Source: Codonopsis lanceolata
Taxonomy: Eukaryota > Streptophyta > Magnoliopsida > Asterales > Campanulaceae
Length of the DNA stretch: 64,000 nt
Assembly (NCBI GenBank): GCA_013146195.2
Contig: CM028378.1
Span: forward strand, 88,284,295-88,348,294
Reading direction: 5' to 3'
The position numbers and the translations under genes are program-made. The first letter of the stretch is position 1, and each line of letters begins with the position of its first letter. The notes beneath the pieces were generated by a model. That model was not told the DNA's origin, did no database searches, and saw nothing but the letters and a program-made list of their open reading frames with translations. This document shows, piece after piece, positions 32,501-42,300 of this stretch.

Positions 32501-33198
32501 CGGGTACAAACTATTACGCTCCAAAGGTATTAGATCTCTGATATTCCGTCCCCATAACTATTTCATTTAGCCTGCAAATAAATGTAAATATACATACTTT
32601 GTGGATATGTACATATTTCAACAGTTTATATTTGTTTTTTTTCCATGTTTACATTTTTAAGCTGCGTAAAATAGTTATTCTGTTTTGGTTGAAATTTTTG
32701 TTTCTATATAACGTAAATAAGTTTATAAACTCAGTTCTTTCTCTATTTTCTTTTATTTCTTTGTCTGTTTATATAGTTTAGTTTAAAAAATGTTTATTTT
32801 TTCCTTTCTCCTTTTCGGTTCGTTTGTTTTCCTCTTTTGTTATTGTTTCATTTTGTTCCTTTTACAAAATAACAAACAAACTCTTTTGATCTACTTTCTC
32901 TTTTTTTGTATACACTTTTGATCCCTATACTAAATATTAAAAAAATGAACTGAGCATGTTAACAATTCCTTTTCAAGACCGAAAGGGCAAGTCGAGTACC
33001 TAACCCCTTACCAACTCGTAATTTAGCCCCCTAACCCAAAATCTTGGTTTTTCTCAGTTTACCATTTAAATGAAGGTAGCAACTCTGTACATACATTTTT
33101 TAGTCCACAACGAGACCGAACGTATTCCACGCGCTTTATATTTTTTGAAACCACTTGTTTCTCACATAACGTGGCAGGGTCGAAACTGGATTCTCACA

Positions 33199-33576
33199 AT
33201 ATCGCTCAAGTCTCTCATTGAACTCTAAATCAACGCTATTTGATTGACATATCTCATCTTTTTTCAACATGTTTCCCTTTTTACTTTAAAGCTTTTTTTT
33301 AGAAGGTTGAGTTGGGTATGTCATTGAAGGTGTGGTCGCATTTGAGGACGTGTTTTGTAAATCGACAACTTCATCAATACGAGGTCTTTTTGAGCCACTA
33401 CTAGTTGAATTTTTATTCACTTCAACATATTGTGCTCACCACTTGAGAACTTGTTGAAGAACTTTCCACGCATCCATGAATATGAAACATTTTTTTTTTC
33501 ATTAGCTTCATAAATAGTATGTGCCTGCATTATCACATCGTCATCATTCCATCCACTTAGTTTGCAAGCTATTGCT
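33199..33576 (-). pseudogene. PIF/Harbinger ORF1-like protein, segment 2 of 3
   Basis: The reading frame resumes after the Copia target duplication with ACKLSGWNDDDVIMQAHTIY and KKKFIFMDAWKVLQ. GSKRPRIDEVVD follows, the NAM-associated type C-terminal region. One in-frame TAA follows the lysine run. The segment ends at the ATATC duplication of the Gypsy solo LTR. Confidence 0.8.
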
Positions 33577-33819
33577 AGTCAAAACCAAATGATGCAATCT
33601 AATACAATAATATTAAAAGATCCCACACTTGCTGTAGTCGTATACATGGGTATTTAATATACATTTTACATAGGAGGGATAAGTACCATGGAAGATATAG
33701 ATAAGGCAATATCTGAAAGAGATAATGATAAAGCTATATTTGAGGTTGAGTGCTTGACTTGAACTTCTCTTGTTTGTTGGTTGGCCGTGTCTTACACGGT
33801 TTGGATGTATGGTTCAATA
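33577..33819 (-). repeat. 3' LTR of the TA...CT Copia element
   Basis: 243 bp, same length as its partner at 38878-39120. The differences are two adjacent-region changes (GGCAAT/GGAAGT) plus three single substitutions. Confidence 0.92.
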
Positions 33820-33828
33820 TCCCCCCGC
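33820..33828 (-). other. Polypurine tract of the Copia element
   Basis: Minus strand GCGGGGGGA directly before the 3' LTR start TATTG; primes plus-strand DNA synthesis. Confidence 0.85.
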
Positions 33829-33834
33829 AAGATG

Positions 33835-36800
33835 AGGGTGGTCGGCAGAACACGCGCAGCTTGTCCCGAAGGAACCTAAAGCGGGCTGAAGACAGTGGCT
33901 TGGTCAAGATGTCCGCGAGCTAATCTTTGGTGGAGATGAACTGAACGATAAGCTCCCGACGAGCAACTTGGTCTCGGACAAAGTGAAAATCGATCTCCAC
34001 GTGTTTAGTGCGAGCATGGAACACCGGATTTGCCGAGAGGTAAGTGGCACCAAGGTTGTCACACCAAAGAACTGGTGGGGAGGAAGTAGGAACCTTGAGT
34101 TCGTGCAAGAGGGACCGGAGCCATGTCAATTCAGCGGCAGCATCAGCAAGGGCCTTATACTCGGACTCAGTGGAGGAACGGGCAACGGTTCGTTGTTTGC
34201 GAGATGACCAAGAGATAAGGTTGGTGCCAAGGAAAATGGCAAACCGCCTGTGGATTTACGGTCATCGACACACCCAGCCCAATCGGCATCCGAGAAGGCT
34301 TGTAGTTGAGAGGAGGCATATTTAGTGAGAAGTAGGCCACAGTCAAAGGTGTGCTTGAGGTATCGAAGAATACGTTTGACAGTGGTCCAGTGAGTAGAGC
34401 TGTCATAACGGGTTGGTGGGTTGGGTCAACCCACGGGTCAAGAAAACCCACCATATAACGCTGTGGGACGGGTCGACCCATTTAGATGACGGGTCAATAA
34501 AACACCAACCCAACCCAACCCAACATGGGTTGTGGGTCAGATGGGTCAACCCACCAATTTTTCTTACCTAAAGACTTCTTCTTTTATTTTCAATTTTTCA
34601 TAGTTTTTCCACTTCCCTATACTATACAATCACTCAAAATCAAGTAACCAACTCAACTGTTGTCGGCTAACATAAAATAAACAAACTAAAACAATTGAAT
34701 CTTCATTTCAGACTTCTGCCAAACATTTTATGGGCATTCCTCTTACATGACTAAAAAAACATTGGATGTCAAGACATGACTTCATATAGGATGACATAAA
34801 TCAGTATAATCCAAACTGATTGCTACATAATAATTTAATAAACCTTAGATTTGTTATATATAAAAAAGTAAAACAAAAAACAAAAAATAATAATAATAAA
34901 AGAAAATGAGAGATTACAGGAAGACTATTCTGCAAAAATGAAAGCATACTAGACATGTATTCTCTATTAAAAAATAAATAATAAATAAAAAGCTATTCTC
35001 TAAACGGGTCAACCCGTTAAAAACCTGACCCAACCCACTTCAACCCGTGACCCATACGGGTCCAACCCATATGACCCGTATTTTTATGGGTTGTCAATTT
35101 CCCAACCCAACCCACTATTTTAAGCAACGGTTTGGGTTGACCCAACGGATCCCGACCCATTTTGACGGCTCTACCAGTGAGAGTCGGTTGGAGCATGCAT
35201 GAATTGACAGACTTTATTAACCGGGTAGGCCAAATCTGGGCGGGTAAGAGTAAGGTATTGAAGGGCGCCAACAGTCTGGCGAAACTTTGTTGGATCAGAG
35301 AAGGGGTGGCCAGAGTGTTTGGATAATTTTTCTGTGGTACAAAGTGGAGTGAGACATGGTTTTGCACCAAGCATTCCGGTGCGAGTAAGGAGATCAATGA
35401 TATATTGACGCTGGGATAGGAGCAGGCTAGAGGAGTGTTTGTGAACTTGAATACCAAGAAAGTAGTGAAGAGGACCCAAATCCTTGAGAGAGAACTCGCG
35501 AGCAAGGGATTCAATCAGTGACTGTATGTGAGAGGGAGAGTTGCTAGTGACCAAAATGTCGTCAACGTAAACAAGAATATAGACGAGGAGGCTGTTATGA
35601 GATAAAATAAACAAGGAGGGATCGGTTTTGGAAGGAACAAAACCAAGGGTGAGTAGAAAGGAGGTGAGACGCTGAAACCAAGCACGAGGGGCTTGTTTGA
35701 GGCCGTACAGCGAACTGTGTAGATGACAGACATGGTCAGGCTTGGACGGATCGATGAACCCGGGCGGTTGAGACATGTAAACGGTTCATTGAGAAAACCA
35801 TGAAGAAAGGCGTTGTTAACGTCAAGTTGGCGAATGGACCAACCACGAGAGACTGCGAGGGAAAGTACAGTACGAATCGTGGTGGGTTTGACAACAGGAC
35901 TGAAAGTCTCAGAATAGTCAAGGCCGGGTTGTTGATGGAAGCCTTTTGCAACAAGGCGTGCTTTATATCGGTCGAGGGTGCCATCGGCACGACGTTTGAC
36001 ACGATACACCCATTTGCAACCAACAAGGTTCATGGACAATGTGCGGGGAACCAGGGTCCAAGTACCGTTGCGAATGAGTGCATTGATTTCCTCCGTCATG
36101 GCATGACGCCACTGCGGGATTATATTTGCATTAGAGAAACATGTTGGTTCGACAATAGAATCAGAGCGTGTGCAGACAAAGACACTAGGTGAGGGAGAAT
36201 ATTTTGAGGAAGTTTTGGGATTAGGACGGAGAGTCATAGGGTGAGTGCGCTGTACAGGTTGAGTTCCTGTGACGGAAAAAGAGGGAGGATTGGTGAGTAA
36301 AGGCACCGGCCGAACAAAGGCGGTTGGGGAGAAGCCGGGTTGATGTTGGGAGATGGTTGACGCGGAAGATTCGGTGGTGAGGGAATCAGAGGGGGTGGAA
36401 CCGTAGGCAAGGGAGTAGGTGTTTGTTGTGGACTAGAAACAGGAGTTGGTCGAGTTGGAGGCACTAGGTAGGGAGACAGCGGCCCAAGGGAGGGAAGCAG
36501 ATTGAGCTGAGGCTGATTGGGAATGGGTCCAAGAAGAGATTTAAGCGGACTGGGAGGTGGACCAAAGATGGATGGGCCAGCAAAAGGATAAGTGAATTCG
36601 TCAAATCGAACATAACGGGCAATGTATAGACGATCGATGCTAGGGTCATAGCAGCGATAACCTAAGTGATTTGAACTGTAACCGAGAAAGACACATGGAG
36701 AGGACCGAAAGGACATTTTGTGTCGATTGTAAGGACGGAGGTGAGGATAACAGAGACACCCAAAAAATTTTAGGAACGAGTAATCGGGCTTCTTATGGAA

Positions 36801-38855
36801 TAAGCATTCATAAGGTGATAAATTCCTAGACACATGAGAGGGCATTCTATTAATGAGATACACAGTAGTATCAAACGCAAACTCCCAGAATTTAAAGGGA
36901 ACTGAGCTTTGAGCAAGGACAGAAAGCCCAGTTTCAACAATATGACGATGACGTCGTTCAACGGAGCCATTTTGCGCATGAGTGTGAGAGCATGGAAGAC
37001 GATGATGAACTCCACACGACTTAAAAAGGGAAGTAAGAGGACGATATTCGCCACCCCAGTCACTTTGGACACTCTTTATTTTAGTACCAAATTGGCGTTC
37101 AACAAAAACTTGAAATTGTTTAAATATATGAAGGACATCAGATTTTTGTTGCATGGGGTAGTACCAAATGAATTTGGAGAAGTCATCAATGAAAATAACA
37201 AAATATTTATTGCCATTAGAAGAGAGAATAGGAGAGGGTCCCCATACATCGGTAAAAATTAAATCAAGGACAGAACTGCTAGAGATATTATGTGAAACAA
37301 GAGGAAACCTAGCGGACTTGCCAAGTTGGCAAGCATTACATAAAGAACTAAGAGAAGGAGAGGAGCAATCTAATTTGTTTGACTTAATTATTTGACGAAG
37401 GACTCGAAGATGTGGGTGACCGAGACGCCGATGCCAACACTCTGAAGAGGCGCGCGCAGTGCTGTGGACAGATGGAGCGAAGGAGGATGCAAGTGAGTAA
37501 AGGCCACCTTTACTCGGACCGGTAAGAAGAGTGCGCTTGGTTTCCTGATCCTTGACACACAAAAAAGAGGGGTGAAATTCAAAATAAACATTATTATCTT
37601 TTGTGAATTGATTAACAGAAAGCAACGATTTTGAAATAGAAGGAACATGAAGCACATGATTTAAAGAAAGTAACCGAGAGGGAGTGGAAATAGAGGAGGA
37701 GCCAGTATGAGCAATGGGAAGTCCTTTACCATTTCCGATGTGAACACTATCGGGACCGACATAATCATCAGGCTGAGACAAGACAGAGAGGTCAGGAGTT
37801 ACATGATGGGTGGCGCCTGTGTCGGGGAACCAAATGTAAGATGATAGAGGGGGTGACAAATGGGTGAAGTGGGTGACTGGGGAGGGAGACTGAATGGGAC
37901 GGTGATAATAGTTTGCGGGTATATGATTAGTACCACCGCAGAAAGGACACGGAAGGCGAGGTTGAAAGGAGGAATTAGGATGTGGGTAGGAATGAGCACT
38001 GCCATTAGAACGACCATGGCCATGTCCACGTGAGTTCCGTCCACGTCCACGAGTGGATGGATTACCACCGCGGGTGGAGAGATGAGCAGATGGGGAGGAA
38101 GGGGATGATTTTGATGGAGAATCGGGAGTGGACGGTGAGATTGTGATGGAGGATATAGGGTCACGATTAAGAAACTCATGGCTAAGAAGAAGGCTATGAA
38201 GTTCGGGAAAGGTGACGTTCGGCACGAGCGAAAAGGGTAGCTATAAGCGGTTTGAACTCAGAGTTTATGCCACGAAAAACGTAGATGTTGAACTCAGGGT
38301 CAACCACAGGACGACCAGCAGCAGCTAGTTCGTCGGCAAACCCTTTGGCCTGTTGAAGGTAGGTGGTGACACTACGATCTCCTTGGCGGAGATCAAGAAG
38401 GTTAGCATGAAGATTGAGAATGCGGGTATGGGAGGGTGATGCAAAGGCGGCTGTGAGGGCCCGAGCTCATGTGAAGAGTTACATCCGACGCCATGGGAAG
38501 GACAGCAGATAGAGAAGAGATAAGCATACTCATAACAGTTTGGTCTTGTATAAACCAGGTTTGGTAGTCGGGGTTTGGCTGGGGAGGAAGAGTGCTATCC
38601 TTATCGGCAGGGAGGTGGGTAGATGGGGGAGGGTTGGTACCGTCAATGAATCCTATAAGTTTGTGGCCACAAAGGAAGGGGAGCATTTGAGTCTTCCAGT
38701 ACAGGAAGTTGGTGCCAGTGAGCTTGAGGGGAAGGTAATGATGGGCAGAGTTGATGGAGGAACAGCAGACTAGGAATGGACGCACCGAAAGCAAGAACCG
38801 GAGACGTAAGTAAGAAGCTGGAGACATAAGCAGAAGAGTTAACAGGTGAGGCCAT
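33835..38855 (-). pseudogene. Copia gag-pol polyprotein, broken
   Basis: Order on the minus strand is as follows. Gag starts at ATG 38855 (MASPVNSSAYVSS, later YWKTQMLPFLCG). A degenerate zinc knuckle CPFCGGTNHIPANYYH lacks its last Cys. Protease follows with FPDTGATHHVT, then integrase (CWHRRLGHPHLRVLRQI, TDVWGPSP, FIDDFSKFIWYY). Reverse transcriptase has KARLVAKGFHQQPGLDYSET, SLYGLKQAPRAW and LVYVDDILV; RNase H has FHARTKHVEIDFHFVRD. Frameshifts lie in gag (about 38650 and 38470), near 36300 and near 35775. A hAT MITE splits the region between reverse transcriptase and RNase H, and a TAG (expected CAG) lies at about 33920. The element is therefore non-autonomous. Confidence 0.92.
34395..35173. 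mobile_element. Non-autonomous hAT element inside Copia pol (779 bp)
   Basis: A perfect 8-bp duplication CCAGTGAG (34387-34394 and 35174-35181) flanks inverted ends TAGAGCTGTCA and the inverse of TTGACGGCTCTA. Both subterminal regions consist of GGGTTGGGTCAACCC / CCCAACCC motifs. The centre is AT-rich. It restores continuous Copia pol when removed. Confidence 0.9.
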
Positions 38856-38865
38856 TGTTCCTAAT

Positions 38866-38877
38866 GCTCTGATACCA
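38866..38877 (-). other. Primer-binding site of the TA...CT Copia element
   Basis: Minus strand TGGTATCAGAGC, complementary to initiator tRNA-Met, immediately after the 5' LTR with no spacer. Confidence 0.9.
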
Positions 38878-39120
38878 AGTCAAAACCAAATGATGCAATC
38901 TAATACAATAATATTAAAAGATCCCACACTTGCTGTAGTTGTATACATGGGTATTTAATATACATTTTACATAGGAGGGATAAGTAGCATGGAAGATATA
39001 GATAAGGAAGTATCTGAAAGAGATAATGATAAAGCTATATTTGAGGTTGAGTGCTTGACTTGAACTTCTCTTGTTTGTTGGTTGGCCGTGTCTTACACTG
39101 TTTGGATGTATGGTTCAATA
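38878..39120 (-). repeat. 5' LTR of the TA...CT Copia element
   Basis: 243 bp, five mismatches to the 3' LTR, TA...CT ends on the minus strand. Confidence 0.92.
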
Positions 39121-39800
39121 CTGCTTGATTGAAAGCTCCAGAAAATTTTGAAACTGCCCTAGACATTTTGGGGAAATGATTTTTGCATTGGTACAAAGTT
39201 CTCTCAATGTCTTTCTCACGAAACCCATTGTAACAATGTGTTACCTTTTCCTAGAATTTAGTAGAACTTTGGTTTGTGCTAATATAATTATCGGTAGTAG
39301 CATTTTCTGAAGATTTACACAAAGCTACGGTCCCGTATGATGACCACCTAGTTCTTTTTTTTTTCCCACTTTGGGGAGCTGTTTCATCAAGAAAGTCATC
39401 ATGAACGTTTACCCCATCTTCATTGTCCGGTTTTGGTTGTGTTGAAAAATGAGGTAAATTCAAAGGTAGAGGAATACCTGGAACATATTCAGCTGAAGAA
39501 CTTCCTGGAACTCCCATAGGGAAATGCCCTTGGTTAAATTGTAATTGTTGTGTTGAAAAGAAAGAGAAGTTTAAAGGCAATGAAGTATTTCATTACGGAA
39601 AGTTTTGTTGCGGTCTGGGAGATGAGGTATGAGGAAATATCGGTGTGTTTAAAAATTGAGAAGAGTTTGGGTTTTGAAAATTCTGAAACTCTCCAACATT
39701 TGGAAAATTTTTCATATCAGAAAAGTTATGATGAGGTGATGGTTGGTTTTGTGAATTGGGTTGGAGAATTTATTGAGAATAAGGTTCATTTGGTGTAGGG
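39121..39800 (-). pseudogene. PIF/Harbinger ORF1-like Myb/SANT protein, segment 1 of 3
   Basis: The minus-strand reading frame starts near 39800. It encodes a Pro/Asn/Gln-rich N-terminus, then a basic KKKRTRW motif opening a SANT/trihelix-like domain with VALCKSSENATTDN and STNQSSTKF. After an in-frame TAG (expected Trp, TGG to TAG) it continues with TLYQCKNHFPKMSRAVSKF and FNQA. There Copia 33577-39120 interrupts it. ORF1 of PIF/Harbinger is a DNA-binding partner of the transposase; the same fold with a NAM-associated C-terminus also occurs in host genes. Other stops (TAA, TAA-TGA near 39593-39598) show it is dead. Read with segments 2 and 3, the frame continues exactly across both insertions. 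Confidence 0.8.
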
Positions 39801-40337
39801 GGGGTAAGCTTTTATTTTGAGAGTTTTTGCTTTTACGTAAAAACAAACGATAGATGAGGTAATTGACAATAAAAGAAAATTAGCAATAATTAATTAACAA
39901 TAAAAGAAAATTAGCAATAATAATTGTACAATAATAACAACTAATATTACTAAATGATAGTATTAACAATAATATTAATAACCAATAACAATAATAATAA
40001 GAACTAATAACAATAATAATAATAAAAAATTAACAATAATGATAAATAGATTAATATCTAAATTATGATAATCTGTAATATTAACAAAAAATTAATAAGT
40101 ATTTAAATGATAAATAAATCTGAGCTAGTGACAAATAGAAATGTATGAGATAGAGAATATATATAGATAGGGAGAGATGTTGTTAATGTTGGGTTAAAGA
40201 TGGAATATTTTTTGGCTTTGTAGAGAGAGAGAGAGAATTGAGCTTCTAGAGCTCGAGAGCAGTGACAAATAGAGATGTTTGAGCTCAACTTTTTAAGAAC
40301 TGGCTGTGGGATCTAACGCCGACGTCAAAGTCGTCGG
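39801..40337. other. AT-rich flank of the Harbinger ORF1
   Basis: AATAATAA-rich low-complexity DNA to about 40090, a short (GA)n tract at 40222-40236, then unique sequence to the Copia LTR. The 5' terminal inverted repeat of the Harbinger element was not found here. Confidence 0.4.
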
Positions 40338-41110
40338 TGTTAGAATTGGAGGCCCTTTTCTTGTGGCAGCCTTCTACAGCCAATCCCAAAGTCTGGCCTT
40401 CCTCCTGGTGACCCTAGCTGCCCAGCCCTTTCCTCCTTCAGTGACTTGGGGAGCCGGTTAGATCATTACTTTTTTAGTCTTTCCTTGATTGGCTCCTTGA
40501 TTGCCTTGATTGACTTTTCCATTGATATATATACTCCCTTTATGCGGCAGCCTCCTTTATGAATGTGAGCAAAACAGTGAGCAATTCTTGAGAGAAAAAG
40601 GCTACAACCCCACCTTTCCTCTTCTTCTTCTCTGTGAAGGCGTGTGATTCTCTCTCTCTGTGGGTGAATGGTATTCTCCGGCTGTCTCTTTCGGGGGTGT
40701 TATCGGAGTGTGTTGCTCGGACTGAGTTTTGGGGGCTTTTCTCCTTGGTTAATACTTGCTGGTATTACAGTGTCCTCACTTGTAGACTTGGGTCAGTGAA
40801 AGGTGTCTGAGCCGAAGAGTTTGTAGCCTAGACCTTCGTGGTCAATGAAGGCGAGTCGTCCTTGGGTCACGACGTTATAATAAAACTCTTCCTGCCCTTT
40901 CTTCCCTTCGTTCAATTTCTCTTAATTTATCTAGACTAATATTTGTTTTGTAGGAACAAAGGCTTATTTGTTTAAAAGCTTTACCGGTAATATTTATTAA
41001 TTAGCTATTTGTATTAATAGGCTAGTTGTTAGGAGGTTGTAATTTTTGTCTTATTCAAAAGCTCCATTTTTTGTACGGGTTCATTCTGAGCAGTGTGATA
41101 TAAAATCACA
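40338..41110 (+). repeat. 5' LTR of a plus-strand Copia element
   Basis: 773 bp, starts TGTTAGAATTGG and ends AAAATCACA, just before a primer-binding site. A GATATATATACTCCC TATA-like box is at about 40523-40537, followed by GAGAAAAAGG leader-like sequence. No second LTR of this element is in the window. Confidence 0.75.
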
Positions 41111-41114
41111 ACAG

Positions 41115-41127
41115 TGGTATTAGAGCC
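41115..41127 (+). other. Primer-binding site of the plus-strand Copia element
   Basis: TGGTATTAGAGCC, complementary to initiator tRNA-Met with one mismatch, four bp after the LTR. Confidence 0.75.
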
Positions 41128-41410
41128 CGTGTTCTGTACCGTGAGACGGTAGAGCCTCCTTCGATCCAAAAAATCGGTAACTCTAAAAGTTTATTTGGTG
41201 AACTTCTTTCATCTCGAAATAATTATGTTATTTTTTTGTGTAAAAAAAAATTATTGTCTCGTAATTTATTTGCTTGATTGTTGCTCTATTTAAACTGCTA
41301 TTGTTTGGTTGGAATTTGCTTGCTTGAATTTTTTGGTGATTAAAAAAAAATCTTAATTTCTTATAAATTCTGTTTTGGTTTGATTGGTTGGTTTTGTGTT
41401 GTTTCTCTAA

Positions 41411-42300
41411 ATGTGTTCTTCATCTAATTATAGTTTGGAACCTTTTAATGGGAAAACTGATTTTTCTATGTGGCAAAAGAAGATGAAAAGTATTTTAATT
41501 AAAGAAAAGGTTTTCAAAGCTATAACTTTAAAATATGCAAAAGACACTTCTGAAGATGCCATGATTGAAATAGATGAATCTGTCTACTCATCAATTATCT
41601 TAAACATGTCTGAATCGGTTATTCGGAAATGTGGTGAACATGCTCATGCTAAGAGTCTTTGGGAAAAATTGGAACAAATTTATTTTGGAAAAACATTGTC
41701 AAGTAAAATTTATCTTCTAGAAAATTTTTTTCAGTTTTAAATTAGATCTTAGCAAAGACATGGAAGATAACATTGACGTTTTTATCAAATTGGTAGAAGA
41801 CATAAAACAGACCGGTGATGAACACATAGATGATTACTTTTCGATTGTGCTTTTAAATGCTATACCTGATTCTTATGCTGACGTGAAATCTGCTATTAAG
41901 TATGGTAGGGATAAGATCACACTTGATACGGTGATATCTAGTTTAAAAGGCAAAGAATTGGATTTGAAAGCTAATAAGGGTAAATCAAACACCGGTGAGG
42001 TTCATATGGTGAGGGGTAGGACGTTTGAGAGAAACGATTGGTAAAAACATTATCAAAATAAAAACCAAGGGAAAAAACAAAAATTTGAAAATGAAAGTAA
42101 GGGTAGATCAGTTTCTAGACAACGACATAGAACTTGTTACAATTGTGGTGAAACTGAGCATTTTAAAAGGGATTGTACTAATCCAAAAAAGAAAAGTCAA
42201 AATTGGAATTCGAATAAGCAAAGTGGCCTCTTCTATTGCTGCATGTGAAAATGAGTGGCTAATTGATTCTGCATGTATGTCTCACATGACACCTTATAAA
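41411..42300 (+). pseudogene. Copia gag with zinc knuckle, truncated at protease
   Basis: Gag starts MCSSSNYSLEPFNGKTDF with MWQKKMKSIL, the UBN2-type gag domain. A single-base change in a T run near 41725 shifts the frame into 41760-42044. After an in-frame TAA (42042-42044) the frame continues with the CCHC knuckle CYNCGETEHFKRDC (42135-42176). The last Copia residues, in a neighbouring frame, are WLIDSACMSHMTPYK, the first part of the protease, with Cys where the catalytic site usually has Gly. At about 42300 the sequence passes abruptly into the end of a minus-strand Gypsy integrase. Integrase, reverse transcriptase and 3' LTR are missing. Confidence 0.88.

Larger units (their letters stand above)
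30026..33198 (+). mobile_element. Gypsy solo LTR with nested insertions
   Basis: Starts TGTAGACACCACCCC and ends TTCTCACA, flanked by a perfect 5-bp duplication ATATC (30021-30025 and 33199-33203). No gag or pol of its own is present, so it is a solo LTR formed by LTR-LTR recombination. It is about 1.3 kb without the later Copia and SINE pieces. Near 30228-30335 are five imperfect units beginning TGTACC or TGTA-C followed by CCC (about 22-27 bp period). LTR style suggests the Tat/Ogre side of Gypsy, not proved. Confidence 0.75.
33577..39120 (-). mobile_element. Ty1/Copia retrotransposon with TA...CT termini (5.5 kb)
   Basis: Two 243-bp LTRs flank gag-pol on the minus strand. The LTR ends are fixed exactly by the primer-binding site on one side and the polypurine tract on the other. 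Both LTRs start TATTGAACC and end TTTTGACT, a non-canonical TA...CT pair instead of TG...CA. The target duplication is TTGCT/CTGCT (33572-33576, 39121-39125; one mismatch). The LTRs differ at 5 of 243 positions (about 2%). It inserted into a Harbinger ORF1 and itself received a hAT MITE (34395-35173). Confidence 0.9.
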
